Assembly: GCF_020166415.1 (NCBI RefSeq)
Contig: NZ_JAIQXV010000014.1
Location: 62,001-126,000, forward strand
Origin: Deinococcus multiflagellatus
GTDB taxonomy: Bacteria > Deinococcota > Deinococci > Deinococcales > Deinococcaceae
DNA: 64,000 nt
Direction of reading: 5' to 3'
Shown here: positions 23,863-34,668 of the stretch, in pieces
Layout: each line of letters starts with the position of its first letter
How positions within the stretch are numbered: the first letter of the stretch is position 1
Position numbers and translations under genes: made by a program
The notes under the pieces: model-generated
Seen by the model: only the letters and a program-made list of their open reading frames with translations
The model's database searches: none
Told to the model about the DNA's origin: nothing

Positions 23863-23925
23863 GCGGCAGAAGTGGAATTGAGGAGCCGCTGTCTGGCTCC
23901 TCAATGGAACTAGCAGCCGCTGTCA
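23863..23925. repeat. Short repeat (family C) in the metG leader, copy 1
   Basis: GCGGCAGAAGTGGAATTG is followed by a perfect 10-bp hairpin (TTGAGGAGCC / GGCTCCTCAA, 23878-23904) and TGGAACT. The same blocks recur at 37107-37156. On the metG transcript it forms a stable stem between the leader ORF and the start. Confidence 0.6.
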
Positions 23926-23953
23926 GAACGCCCCGCGCGACTCCTGTGTGGTC

Positions 23954-23998
23954 TCAGGGTCGCTGGGGCATTCGCATCATGGCCTGGGGGCGAGACAT
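23954..23998 (-). CDS. Putative Met-rich leader peptide of metG
   Basis: ATG 23998 lies 6 nt after TACACT (24005-24010, minus strand), the spacing of leaderless genes in this window. It encodes MSRPQAMMRMPQRP and stops 230 nt before metG. Methionine fills positions 1, 7, 8 and 10, far above its usual ~2 % frequency, and the downstream gene charges that same amino acid. By analogy with amino-acid leader peptides, stalling at the Met codons could alter folding of the leader, which contains a stable stem and a stem next to the metG ribosome binding site. No terminator with a T-run is seen, so any control would more likely act on translation. Confidence 0.5.
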   Translation of the reverse strand: MSRPQAMMRMPQRP

Positions 23999-24004
23999 GG
24001 GCGC

Positions 24005-24010
24005 AGTGTA
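24005..24010 (-). promoter_or_regulatory. -10 box TACACT for the metG leader
   Basis: TACACT lies between the GNAT stop (24047) and the leader ORF start. No convincing -35 hexamer is seen. Confidence 0.5.
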
Positions 24011-24046
24011 GCCCGGCCCCTCACCCGCGCGCCTGCGCCACTTGCC

Positions 24047-24649
24047 TTACAGCTTCAGGCCAAATGTGACGGCGCCCGGCGAGCGGTACAGCTCTTCAAA
24101 GCCCAGGTGCCGGTAAAAGCCCTGGGCCCGCGTGTTGCGTTCGCCCACGCCCAGGTGCACCCCCGGCGAGCCCGCCGCGCGCAGGGCGTCCAGAAGGGTA
24201 GTCATCAGGGCCCGGCCCCGGCCGCCTCCCTGCACTCGGGGCAGCAGGTCAATATGCAGGTGAGCCGGGTAGGCGCCCAGCAGGGCTTCAGGGGTGCGGC
24301 GGGGGTGGTGAATCAGCCAGGTGAGGCGCTCATCGGGGGTGCGGGCCTCTGGGGGCGACTGGGGCAGCGGGTACACCTCTTGCAGGGCCGGCCACCACTC
24401 GCGCGCCAGGGTGGCTTCAAAGGCGGCGGTGTCGGGCGCGCCCAGCACGTAACCGGCCACCCCGGCGGCGTCTTCCAGCACAAAGGCGAAGTCCGGGGCA
24501 AAGCTGAGGTAGGGCCCGGCGTAAATGTGGCCCAGCAGCTGCGGATCGGCGTACAGCCCGGAAGCGTCCTCGCCGCTGTCGCCGGTTTCCAGGCAGATGC
24601 GGTACAGCGCGGCGCGGTCGGCTTCGCAGGCAGGGCGCAGGGTCACCAT
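24047..24649 (-). CDS. GNAT family N-acetyltransferase
   Basis: 200 residues. It begins MVTLRPACEADRAALYRIC. The acetyl-CoA-binding region is HLHIDLLPRVQGGGRGRALMTTLLDAL, where Q/GxxGxG/A is met by QGGGRGRA, and it is followed by LGVGERNTRAQGFYRHLGFEE, the usual beta6-alpha4 end. The substrate cannot be told from sequence. The length and central DFAFVLEDAAGVAGYVLGAPDT segment resemble acetyltransferases annotated near O-GlcNAcase domains. ATG 24649 was preferred to GTG 24658 for agreement with the family N-terminus. It is transcribed toward metG, but a separate promoter for metG follows its stop. Confidence 0.85.
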   Translation of the reverse strand: MVTLRPACEADRAALYRICLETGDSGEDASGLYADPQLLGHIYAGPYLSFAPDFAFVLEDAAGVAGYVLGAPDTAAFEATLAREWWPALQEVYPLPQSPPEARTPDERLTWLIHHPRRTPEALLGAYPAHLHIDLLPRVQGGGRGRALMTTLLDALRAAGSPGVHLGVGERNTRAQGFYRHLGFEELYRSPGAVTFGLKL

Positions 24650-24746
24650 GCCCCACACTCAAGCACGGCGGGGCCCGCCAGTGGTGTCGCCACGCCAGTT
24701 ACTTTCCCCGGCAAACCAATTGACTTTTTAAAGCTAAGATGTGGGG

Positions 24747-25940
24747 ATGACGGCCCTCTCCTCTGCCCCCGCCGCGCCCACCCGCGCGGCCCCGGATCGC
24801 CTCACACAGGCCACGCTGCTGCTGCTGGCCGCCCTGACGGTGATGTCCGGCGCCACCATTGCCCCGGCGCTGCCCGCCATGCAGGCGCACTTTGCCGACA
24901 CCCCGAACGCGGCGCTGCTGACCAAGCTGGCCCTGACCATTCTGGGCGTGGTGATCGCGGTGACCGCCCCCATCAGCGGCGTGCTGGCGGACCGCTTTGG
25001 CCGCCGCCCAGTGCTGCTAGGCGCACTGACCCTGTACGTGCTGGGCGGCGCCAGCGGCCTGGTGGCCGAGAGCCTGGGGCAGGTGCTGGCCGGGCGCGTG
25101 GTGCTGGGGCTGGCGGTGGCCGGCACCATGACGGCGGCGGGCGCGCTGGTCAATGACCTGTTCAGCGGCCCCGGGCGCGGGCGCTTTCTGAGCCAGCAGG
25201 CGGCCTTTACCAGCTTTGGCGGTGCGGTGCTGCTGCCCCTGGGCGGGGTGCTGGCGGCCCTGAGCTGGCGCGCGCCCTTCGCGCTGTATCTGGCGGCGGC
25301 GCTGCTGCTGCCGCTGGTGCTGCGCCTGCCGCGCGGCGTGCCGGGGCAGGACGCGGCGGGCAGCGCTCCGCAGGCCGCCCCGCGCTGGAGCGCCATTGCG
25401 GTGGTCTATGCCCTGGCGCTGGGCTACATGATCGTCTTTTACCTGATGCCCGCGCAGGGCCCCTTTCTGCTGCGCGCGCTGGGCGCCGAACCCGGCGTGA
25501 CGGGCCTCATGCTGGGCAGTTCCACCCTGATGGCCGCCGTGACGGCGCTGGTCTTTTCACGCTTTGCCGGGCGCTTTGACACGCGGCGCCTCGCCGGGCT
25601 GGGCATGGCGATTGTGGCGCTGGGCTGGCTGCTGGTGTTCCGCGCGCCGGGGCTGGCGGTGGTGGAGGCCGGGCTGCTGGTGGCGGGCCTGGGCGGGGGG
25701 CTGGTGTTTCCCAACCTGTACGCGTGGCTGGCCGACCTGACCCCGCCTGCGTGGCGCGGCCGGGTCACGGCCGGCATGAGCAGCGCGGTGTTTCTGGGCC
25801 AGTTTCTCAGCCCGCTGGTGCTGGCGTCCTCCGCAGGCCACGAAGCGCAGGGCTTTGCGGCGGGGGCGGCCCTGGCGGCGGTGATGGGCGGGGCGCTGCT
25901 GGCCCTCAGCCTGCGTCCGGTGCCGCGCGCCCAGGGGTAG
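24747..25940 (+). CDS. MFS transporter, drug/metabolite efflux type
   Basis: 397 residues, with about 12 hydrophobic membrane spans. The loop 2-3 motif is GVLADRFGRRPVLLGA, the standard MFS signature. TM5 contains the DHA1-type GGAVLLPLGGVLA. It most resembles Bcr/CflA or DHA1 efflux carriers; the substrate is unknown. ATG 24747 is 6 nt after TAAGAT (24735-24740), giving a leaderless start. The promoter region is AT-rich (CAATTGACTTTTTAAAGC), unlike its GC-rich neighbours, which may mark a regulated promoter. Divergent from the GNAT gene. Confidence 0.88.
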   Translation: MTALSSAPAAPTRAAPDRLTQATLLLLAALTVMSGATIAPALPAMQAHFADTPNAALLTKLALTILGVVIAVTAPISGVLADRFGRRPVLLGALTLYVLGGASGLVAESLGQVLAGRVVLGLAVAGTMTAAGALVNDLFSGPGRGRFLSQQAAFTSFGGAVLLPLGGVLAALSWRAPFALYLAAALLLPLVLRLPRGVPGQDAAGSAPQAAPRWSAIAVVYALALGYMIVFYLMPAQGPFLLRALGAEPGVTGLMLGSSTLMAAVTALVFSRFAGRFDTRRLAGLGMAIVALGWLLVFRAPGLAVVEAGLLVAGLGGGLVFPNLYAWLADLTPPAWRGRVTAGMSSAVFLGQFLSPLVLASSAGHEAQGFAAGAALAAVMGGALLALSLRPVPRAQG

Positions 25941-26003
25941 CGCGGGCTGGCTCACCGCCCGCCGCCACCTTTTCTGTCCCGGGCAGAATGTAGACTGGGC
26001 GCG

Positions 26004-26603
26004 ATGATTGCTTATCTGTCCGGCGTGGTCCGGGACATCCGGGAAAACAGCGCTGTGGTGGTTGCCGGCGGCGTGGGCTACGAGGTGCAGTGCCCGGTGA
26101 GCACCCTGGGCAAGCTGGTGGTCGGCGAGGTGGCCGAACTGAACACCCGCTTCGTGGTGCGCGAGGACGCCCAGCTACTCTTTGGCTTTCAGGACACCGA
26201 CAGCCTGCGCCTGTTTGACCTGCTGACCGGCGTGAGTGGCGTGGGCCCCAAGCTGGCCCTCGCCCTGCTCTCGGCCATGCCGGTGAGCGCCCTGGCCGCC
26301 GGGCTGCTGGGCGGCGACGTGAAACTGCTGAGCAGTGTCAGCGGCGTGGGCAAGAAAACCGCCGAGCGGCTGGTGCTGGAGTTGCAGAACAAGGTGCCGG
26401 ATCACCTGGCGACCCCAGCGGCGGCGGGCGGCAGCAAGGCTGCGCGCGTGGTGGGCACCGCCGGGCGCGACGCCATTGACGCCCTGCTGGCCCTGGGCTT
26501 CCGCGAGGCGCAGGTGCGCGCCGTGGTCGCCGAACTGCTGGCCGCCGAGCCGGACTTGAACGCCGATACCCTGATTCGCAAGGGGCTGGGGCGCCTGCGC
26601 TAA
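26004..26603 (+). CDS. ruvA: Holliday junction branch migration protein RuvA
   Basis: 199 residues. The N-terminal OB domain is MIAYLSGVVRDIRENSAVVVAGGVGYEVQ. Two helix-hairpin-helix units follow (LTGVSGVGPKLALALLSAM; VSGVGKKTAERLVLEL). The C-terminal domain III (ALLALGFREAQVRAVVAEL) contacts RuvB. RuvA tetramers hold the four-way junction while RuvB pumps DNA. ATG 26004 is 7 nt after TAGACT (25991-25996). No RDRM-type palindrome is seen upstream. Its TAA stop shares bases with the TAG of the convergent fni gene (CTAA at 26600-26603). Confidence 0.97.
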   Translation: MIAYLSGVVRDIRENSAVVVAGGVGYEVQCPVSTLGKLVVGEVAELNTRFVVREDAQLLFGFQDTDSLRLFDLLTGVSGVGPKLALALLSAMPVSALAAGLLGGDVKLLSSVSGVGKKTAERLVLELQNKVPDHLATPAAAGGSKAARVVGTAGRDAIDALLALGFREAQVRAVVAELLAAEPDLNADTLIRKGLGRLR

Positions 26604-27655
26604 ACGGACAGGGCCCGCAGCTCGTCCACACTGCCGTATCCCCCCACAAACAGGGCCACGCGCAGATCGTGGATAAACTGCGCCAGCCAGTCCTCCACGG
26701 CCTCGGCGCTGTCCAGGGCGGGGGCCAGCAGCGGGCGGGCCACCGCCACCACCTGCGCGCCCAGGGCCAGGGCCCGCGCGGCGTCCAGGCCCGTGCGAAT
26801 GCCGCCCGAAGCGATCAGGGGCACCCCGGGCGCCGCCTGTCGGGTGTCGCGCAGCGCCTGGGCGGTGGGAATGCCCAGTTCGCACAGGTCGGGGCTTTGC
26901 ACGGCGCCGTGGTGAACCAGCTGCTCCACCCGCGCCCAGCTCGTCCCCCCGGCCCCCGCCACATCCAGCGCGGCAAAGCCCAGCGGCGCGGCGGCAGCCA
27001 CACTGCGGGCGTCCAGGCCGTGCCCAACCTCCTTGAGCACCACCGGAAAGTCGAGGTGGGGCAGCACGGATGCCAGTCGCCCGGTCAGGCCCGCCCAGCG
27101 CGTGTCGCCGCCCGGTTGCAGGGCTTCTTGCAGAGGGTTGACGTGAATGGCCAGCGCGTCGGCGCCGACCTCGCGCACGGCGCGGCGGGCGTGCTCGGGG
27201 CCGTAGCCCAGCAGAAACTGGGCGCCGCCCAGGTTGCCCACCAGCAGGATGTCCGGGGCCACCTCGCGCACCAGGAAAGAGGCGCGGGCCTCGGGGCGCT
27301 CCAGCATCACCCGCTGCGAGCCCAGCATCAGGCCCACGCCCAGCCGCTGCGCCGCCAGGGCCAGATGCCGGTTGATGCGCCCGGCGGCCTGGGCGCCGCC
27401 CGTCATGGCGCCGATCAGCACCGGGGCGCGCAGTGGCCGCCCCAGAAACGAGGTGCCCAGCGCCACCTCGTCCAGGTTGCGTTCCGGCAGGGCGCGGTAG
27501 GGCCAGGGAACGTGTTCCAGGCCGGTGGTCTGGCGCTGGTACTGGCTTTCAGGGCGCAGGCAGGCTTCGATGTGGCGCAGCTTGCGCACCTGAATGGCGC
27601 TGTCTGCGGGGGCACTCTGTGGCGGAGCGCTGTCGGCCTGCTCGGGCGGGGTCAC
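26600..27655 (-). CDS. fni: Type 2 isopentenyl-diphosphate delta-isomerase (FMN-dependent)
   Basis: Interconverts IPP and DMAPP using reduced FMN, downstream of the MEP pathway that dxs opens. 351 residues. TIM barrel with RKLRHIEACL...GLEHVPWPYRALPE, TSFLGRPLRAPVLIGAMTGG, the GSQRVML and VGNLGG loops, AIHVNPLQEALQPGGD with its catalytic Gln, FMN-phosphate site ASGGIRTGLDAARALALGA. GTG 27655 is selected because TACGCT (27662-27667, minus strand) is 6 nt before it. The open frame continues upstream to 27748, but that extension is not conserved-looking. Unusual convergent stop overlap with ruvA. Confidence 0.94.
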   Translation of the reverse strand: MTPPEQADSAPPQSAPADSAIQVRKLRHIEACLRPESQYQRQTTGLEHVPWPYRALPERNLDEVALGTSFLGRPLRAPVLIGAMTGGAQAAGRINRHLALAAQRLGVGLMLGSQRVMLERPEARASFLVREVAPDILLVGNLGGAQFLLGYGPEHARRAVREVGADALAIHVNPLQEALQPGGDTRWAGLTGRLASVLPHLDFPVVLKEVGHGLDARSVAAAAPLGFAALDVAGAGGTSWARVEQLVHHGAVQSPDLCELGIPTAQALRDTRQAAPGVPLIASGGIRTGLDAARALALGAQVVAVARPLLAPALDSAEAVEDWLAQFIHDLRVALFVGGYGSVDELRALSV

Positions 27656-27732
27656 GCCCCCAGCGTAGCGGCCACAGGCCCTGCAGCGGCTGTAAGCCCC
27701 GCAACAAAGCCCGCGTGCCCGCCGGGCCCCCG

Positions 27733-27761
27733 TTGACAGATCGGGCATTCAGAGCTACTCT
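27733..27761 (+). promoter_or_regulatory. Strong sigma-70-type promoter of tRNA-fMet
   Basis: TTGACA at 27733-27738, a 17-bp spacer, and TACTCT at 27756-27761. This is a near-consensus housekeeping promoter ~44 bp upstream of the tRNA. Confidence 0.85.
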
Positions 27762-27804
27762 TTCTGAGCGCCTGAAACGGGCGCCGCAAGAAAGACCAGA
27801 GTAT

Positions 27805-27881
<77 letters not shown>

Positions 27882-27886
27882 CTTCG

Positions 27887-27908
27887 CCCCCACTTCGGTG
27901 GGGGTTTT
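27887..27908 (+). terminator. Terminator of tRNA-fMet
   Basis: CCCCCAC-TTCG-GTGGGGG followed by TTTT, starting 5 nt after the tRNA 3' end. Confidence 0.9.
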
Positions 27909-27985
27909 GCGTTGTGGGTGCTGGTCTGGTGGTGCCCGGCCGCGCCCGGAACCCTGGGGCCGCCCAGCGCGTAAGCATCTGTCGT

Positions 27986-28492
27986 ATGAGTCTTGCGTTT
28001 CTGATCTTTCTGGTGGCCTGGATCATCGGCATGGTGGGTACGTTTGTGCCGGTGGTGCCCGCCACTGCCATCATCTTTTTAGGCTCCGTGGCGGCCACGC
28101 TGGTGGACGGCTTTCAGCCCTGGCCGGACCTGCCCTTCCTGCTCACCTTTCTGGTGATCACCATCCTGATCGGGCTGGTGGACAACGTGGCCTCGGCCTG
28201 GGGGGCGCGCAAGTACGGCGGCAGCAAGCAGGCGGTGTGGGGCGCCCTGATTGGCGGCGTGGTGGGGATTTTGCCCATCATTCCCTTTGGCCTGATCGTG
28301 GGCCCGCTGCTGGGCGCCCTGATCGCTGAACTGGTCGTGGTGAAAAAGGCGCCCGCCGACGCCATGCGCGCGGCCTGGGGCACCCTGGTGGGCCTGCTGA
28401 CCGGGCTGGCCGCCAAGCTGGTGCTGCACCTCTTGATCGGCCTGTACGAACTGTGGCGCCTGTGGGACCCAGCCAAGAGCGTGTTCGGCTGA
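27986..28492 (+). CDS. DUF456 family membrane protein
   Basis: 168 residues with about four to five membrane helices and Gly-rich turns ([55 protein letters not shown]). The TFVPVVPA and GxxxGPxxGA patterns match DUF456. The function of the family is unknown. ATG 27986 follows a TAAGCAT stretch by ~8 nt. Separated from tRNA-fMet by that gene's terminator, so independently expressed, and followed by its own terminator. Confidence 0.82.
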   Translation: MSLAFLIFLVAWIIGMVGTFVPVVPATAIIFLGSVAATLVDGFQPWPDLPFLLTFLVITILIGLVDNVASAWGARKYGGSKQAVWGALIGGVVGILPIIPFGLIVGPLLGALIAELVVVKKAPADAMRAAWGTLVGLLTGLAAKLVLHLLIGLYELWRLWDPAKSVFG

Positions 28493-28511
28493 GCCAGGCC
28501 CCCCTCTCCTG

Positions 28512-28535
28512 AAGCCCCCTGCCCTGGGGGCTTTT
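28512..28535 (+). terminator. Terminator of the DUF456 gene
   Basis: AAGCCCCC-TGCCCT-GGGGGCTTTT, a perfect stem with a T-run, 20 bp after the stop. Confidence 0.85.
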
Positions 28536-28561
28536 GCTGTGGCCTGCGCGCCGCTGCTGCG

Positions 28562-29272
28562 CTAGCGGCTGAACAGCAGCGGGGCCAGGGCAATGAAGCC
28601 CACCGCCAGCGCGGGCAGCAGGGGCAACAGGGTCCCGGCGGCGGCCCGTGCGGGGCGGCCCGTCAGCACGGCAAAAGCGGGAAAAGCCAGCGCGCACTGG
28701 GCGGCGGTCCCCAGCACCGTTACGGCCAGCAGCAGCGCGGCGGGCGCGGTCTGGGCCAGGCCCGCCAGCGCCAGCTGCTGCACCTTGCGGCTGTTCTCGC
28801 CGGCCTGGGCCAGCGCGGCCGGGTCGGGGCGCCACGCGGCCTCTGGGGTCAACAGGGCCAGCGCCGTGACCAGCAGGTACAGCGGGGGCAGCAGCGCAAA
28901 ACTGGCACCGTAGACCTCGGCGGCGCGCCCGGCCCGGCCGGCGCCCAGGCGGCCCAGGCCCCACATCAGGCCGTAGGTGAACAGGGTCAGGAAGGCGCCC
29001 CCCAGCACGTTGGTGGCGTGCGCCGCCAGCGGCGAGGCGCCCCCCGCCACCTCGGCGGCCAGCCGCACAGCGGGCGACACCAGGGTGGCGTAGGCCACAC
29101 CGGACAGCGCGGCCGAGAGCCCCGCCATGCCCAGGTAGCGCAGGGGCGCAGGCTCGGTGGGGGCCAATTGCCGGGCAAAGACGCGCGGCCCCATCAGGAA
29201 GGTGGTGGGCAGTGGGGCGGCCGGAGCGGGCGGCGGGGCAGAAGCAGGGGCGCGGGCCATAGGCCACGCCAT
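28562..29272 (-). CDS. Multi-pass membrane protein, YIP1-like
   Basis: 236 residues, with a Pro/Ala-rich N-terminus and about five hydrophobic spans. The pattern of span lengths and the Ala/Gly/Leu composition (NVLGGAFLTLFTYGLMWGLGRLG; FALLPPLYLLVTALALL) resemble the bacterial YIP1 superfamily, but the match is by impression only. Start: ATG 29272 lies inside the -10-like TAGCAT (29271-29276), so ATG 29260 is a serious alternative. It begins next to the stop of the DUF1232 gene, so the pair is probably co-transcribed. Confidence 0.65.
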   Translation of the reverse strand: MAWPMARAPASAPPPAPAAPLPTTFLMGPRVFARQLAPTEPAPLRYLGMAGLSAALSGVAYATLVSPAVRLAAEVAGGASPLAAHATNVLGGAFLTLFTYGLMWGLGRLGAGRAGRAAEVYGASFALLPPLYLLVTALALLTPEAAWRPDPAALAQAGENSRKVQQLALAGLAQTAPAALLLAVTVLGTAAQCALAFPAFAVLTGRPARAAAGTLLPLLPALAVGFIALAPLLFSR

Positions 29273-29273
29273 G

Positions 29274-29669
29274 CTACTGGCCCGCGCGGGGCCAGAGAAC
29301 CCAGGCCAGTGCCAGCAGGCCCAGGTAGGCGGCCACGATCAGCGCCGCGCCCCACACGCTGCGGCCCAGCCGGGTCGGGGCGGCCTCGGCCTGCCGGCGG
29401 GCATCGGTCATTACAGCGGGGGGAATCAGGCGCAGGGCCAGCCACAGCCCGGCTGGAACCAGCAGCAGGTCGTCCAGCTGCCCCAGCACCGGGATGAAGT
29501 CGGGGATCAGGTCAATGGGGCTCAGGGCGTAGGCCAGGACCAGCAGCGCCCACGCGCGGGCATACCAGGGCGTGCGCGGATCGCGCGCCGCGAGGCTGAG
29601 GGCCAGCAGTTCGGCCTTCAGGCGCCGGGCCAGGGTACGCAGCCGCGTGGTCAGGGAGAGTCTGGACAC
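29274..29669 (-). CDS. YkvA/DUF1232 family protein
   Basis: 131 residues. The DUF1232 signature [29 protein letters not shown] lies at about 46-75, after a basic amphipathic helix ([23 protein letters not shown]). One C-terminal membrane span ([20 protein letters not shown]) follows. The family has no settled biochemical function. GTG 29669 is 9 nt after TAGGCT (29679-29684, minus strand). That box overlaps the end of the upstream CPBP gene. Confidence 0.85.
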   Translation of the reverse strand: MSRLSLTTRLRTLARRLKAELLALSLAARDPRTPWYARAWALLVLAYALSPIDLIPDFIPVLGQLDDLLLVPAGLWLALRLIPPAVMTDARRQAEAAPTRLGRSVWGAALIVAAYLGLLALAWVLWPRAGQ

Positions 29670-29681
29670 AGGCTGGCAAGC

Positions 29682-30653
29682 CTAGCGCAGCGCCCCGCGC
29701 AGTTCGCTGGCCCACTGGGTGAACACTGGCAAGGTGGCCAGGGCCGCCAGTAACCCAAACAGCGCCACCGCCACCAGCGCCGCGCTGAGCCAGGGGCCCG
29801 GGGCGCTGCGCTCCTGCGGATCGGGGCGGGGGGTCAGCCACAGGTGCAGTACGACCAGGACCACGCTGCCGAACAGCAGCGAGCCCAGCGCCACCGGCAC
29901 CTTCAGGGCCGGGTTCTGCAGCAGGTCGGTGGCCTGGGCTGTGTCGCTGGGCAGCCGGCCCGCCACAAAGGCGCCCAGCCCCACGGCCAGCGTGTTGTTC
30001 AGCGCGTGGATGATCACGCTGTTCCACAGGCTGCCGGTGTGCTGCGCCACGCGCGCCAGCACGTAGGCCAGCGGCAGAATGCCGGCCACACTGGCGGGCG
30101 CCCCGTGCGCCAGCGCGAAGACGGCCGTGCTGGTCAGGGCGGCCACCGTGAACCCCGCCGCTCGCTCGTGCCCGCGCATCAGCAGGCCCCGGAAGGCCAC
30201 TTCTTCGGCAAAGGGAATCAGCACCCCCGCCGCCAGCAGCAGCGCCCACAGGTCCGCGCCCCGGCTGAGAAACTGGGGCACGCTGTCGGCCGCACTGGGA
30301 AACAGGGCCACCACCGCCACCACAAAAGCGCGCGAGGCCAGAAAGGCCAGCACGAACGCGGCCAGCGCCGTGCCCCAGGCCGGGGGGGTGCGCCAGCGGG
30401 TGTCGCGCCGCAGCGTGTCGATCACGTCACGGAAGAGGGTCAGGCCCACCAGCACCACCAGCGCAAACGCGCCCAGCAGCGCCGTGCCCAGCGGCACTCC
30501 ACGGGCAATCAGCACCGCCGAGACCACGTTCTGCACCAGCAGCAGGGTCAGGGCGGCGCGGTTGCCGTCCACCGCCCGGATGCCCGGGGGGACGGGGGAA
30601 AGCGGGGCGGCCTGCGGCGGGGTGGGCGGGGGGCTGGGGTGCGGCGCCGTCAT
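29682..30653 (-). CDS. CPBP-family intramembrane glutamic endopeptidase
   Basis: 323 residues, about eight membrane spans. The family motifs are intact: EEVAFRG near residue 150 (EExxxR) and FALAHG ~30 residues later (FxxxH), plus a later NxxxH-like IIHALNN. These are the catalytic Glu and His of CAAX-protease/bacteriocin-processing homologues. The substrate is unknown. ATG 30653 is 7 nt after TAGGCT (30661-30666, minus strand), so the upstream extension to 30698 is unlikely. It is followed by the DUF1232 gene on the same strand. Confidence 0.9.
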   Translation of the reverse strand: MTAPHPSPPPTPPQAAPLSPVPPGIRAVDGNRAALTLLLVQNVVSAVLIARGVPLGTALLGAFALVVLVGLTLFRDVIDTLRRDTRWRTPPAWGTALAAFVLAFLASRAFVVAVVALFPSAADSVPQFLSRGADLWALLLAAGVLIPFAEEVAFRGLLMRGHERAAGFTVAALTSTAVFALAHGAPASVAGILPLAYVLARVAQHTGSLWNSVIIHALNNTLAVGLGAFVAGRLPSDTAQATDLLQNPALKVPVALGSLLFGSVVLVVLHLWLTPRPDPQERSAPGPWLSAALVAVALFGLLAALATLPVFTQWASELRGALR

Positions 30654-30733
30654 GCCCCAGAGCCTACCGCTTGCCCGGCCCCGCCGCCGCGCACCCACGG
30701 CAGGAGCTCTGGCGCCCTCTGGCCGCGCTGGCC

Positions 30734-31398
<665 letters not shown>

Positions 31399-31402
<4 letters not shown>

Positions 31403-32423
31403 GGGGTGTCCTCCAGGGGCGCAAGGGTGAATTCCGAGCGGGGCGCGTCCACGAACACGTCCAGCGCGGGGGTGGGGCTGGGCGGGCGGGTGCGGGGCCA
31501 GTTCAGGGTGTCGCGGTCGGTAAAACGCACCCGCGTGCTCAGGGCGGGCGGCAGGCGCAGCGTCACGCGCCCGCCCTGGGTGCGGATGTCCAGGCTGCCG
31601 CGCGTGAGGGGGGTGGCGCTGACCGTCACGTCGCCCGTGGCGGTGGTCACCGTGGCGCGGCCCAGGATGACCGGCAGGGTCAGGCGCAGGTCGCCGCTGT
31701 CGCTGCCCACGCCCAGGGTCTGGGTGCGCATGCCCGCCAGATTCAGCCGCAGCTCGCCATCGGCGGTGTTCACGCGCAGGGCGTCGGGCGCGCTGCCTTC
31801 GGGGGCGGTCAGCACCACGTCGCCGCTGCGGGTCACCACGCTGACGGGGCCAGCGGGCCGTGCCGGCAGCACCACATTCATGGCCCCGCTGTCGCTGCGC
31901 AGGGTCAGGGCACGCACCCGCAGCGGGGTGAGCTGCAGGCGCTGGTCGCCGCTGGTGGTCACGCTGCCCAGCGTGAGGGGCAAGCCCTGCGCCAACGCCA
32001 GGGTGAGGGTGTGCTGCACGGGTTCGGGGCCGCCCAGCACCACCCCGCGCGTGTTGGGCGGCTGCACGTTCAGCGTGACCTGCGCGGTAATGGCGCGGCC
32101 CTGGCGGCTGACCTCGGCCTGCACCGGGTTGCGGGCGCGGTGGCGGGCCGAACCCTGCACGGCCATGGGGCTGCCCGGCGGCAGCGGCGAGACCGCCACA
32201 TTCACCCGGTCCCCGCTGAAGTTCAGCGCGGCGCTGCTGGCGAGGTCCAGCGGCAGCGGGCCGTCCAGCGGCACCTGCAGGGGCGTGTTCTGCACGCTCA
32301 TGCCGGGGGTCAGGGTGCGCGCGGCGCCGTGCCACGCCAGCGCCAGCCCGGCGCCCACCAGCCCCAGCCCCAGCGCCATGCGCCCCAGCACCGGCAGCAG
32401 CGGCCGGGACGGCGGCCAGGTGG

Positions 32424-32427
<4 letters not shown>
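31399..32427 (-). CDS. DUF4097-like beta-helical protein between a kinase and its regulator
   Basis: 342 residues. One N-terminal membrane helix (MALGLGLVGAGLALAWHG) follows a short cytosolic stretch. The rest is repeating short strands with SGD/TGD turns (RSDSGAMNVVLP, TRSGDVVLTAP, SDSGDLRLTLP, TATGDVTVSATP), the right-handed beta-solenoid pattern of DUF4097 putative adhesins. I infer an outward-facing sensor or inhibitor for the flanking kinase, analogous to LiaF by position only. The GTG start overlaps the kinase stop (GTGA), and its TGA overlaps the regulator ATG, so all three are coupled. Confidence 0.75.
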
Positions 32428-34121
<1,694 letters not shown>

Positions 34122-34668
34122 GCCGCGCAGCCTACTGCGCCCGGCCAGCGCGCGGCGTCCCCCGAAAGAGGCAGCGGGGGCGTGAATGGCGCAGGGGTGG
34201 GGCCCAGCAGGCATGCACGGTGTTTGCAGGTGGGCTCTTCCGGGCCGTATGCACCGCAAAACCCAGCGCCGCCCTGGGGCATCCCCCTTGACGGCTCTGG
34301 CATGAACGAAGTGGGCGTCGACCAGAGACAGCGGCGCGGGCGCAGCTGAGACGAATTGCAGTTGAACAGTGACCAGAACTGTTCACCCCGCATCCACCCG
34401 AACAAAGCGAGGAGGAGCAAAACGGTGGTCGAGAAAGGAGAGATCGAACCGGGCAAGCACCGATTCGATCACGGATTGAACGGAAACCGTATGACACGGG
34501 CTGAACATGACTGGCTGCTCGCCTGATCGCCTGCTGTATTCCCCTCTCCCCTGGTGGGAGAGGGAGGGAGGAGCGGAGCGACGGAAGGGTGAGGGGGCCA
34601 CCGCGTGGCTTGGACGGGTGTGGAACCACTTGAGTCCCGTCTGACGGGCCAGGAACGGGCCGCCGCGC
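34122..34668. other. Gene-free interval with a diverged dispersed repeat
   Basis: About 34345-34500 resembles the repeat family: on the minus strand it reads CATACGGTTTCCGTTCAAT..., like CAGACGGATTCCGGATCATT at 60316. It contains a hairpin TGAACAGT/ACTGTTCA. At 34538-34580 a CCCCTCTCCCC/GGGAGAGGG stem resembles the interior hairpin of the 169-bp element, but the terminal inverted repeats are absent. I see no coding region or promoter that I would defend. Confidence 0.5.

Noticed and set aside
23725..24010. T-box riboswitch before metG
   Set aside because: I found no T-box consensus, specifier loop with an AUG-type codon in the right context, or terminator with a T-run. The Met-rich ORF is the better-supported signal.
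31403..32335. N-terminal extension of the response regulator up to 32335
   Set aside because: That part lies out of frame inside the adhesin-like gene and is Arg/Pro-rich without structure. ATG 31402 with the ATGA overlap explains the gene.
34122..34668. A third full MITE copy near 34540
   Set aside because: Only the C-run/G-run hairpin resembles the element. The terminal inverted repeats CAATGGTGCGG are absent, so I list it as a diverged repeat region only.
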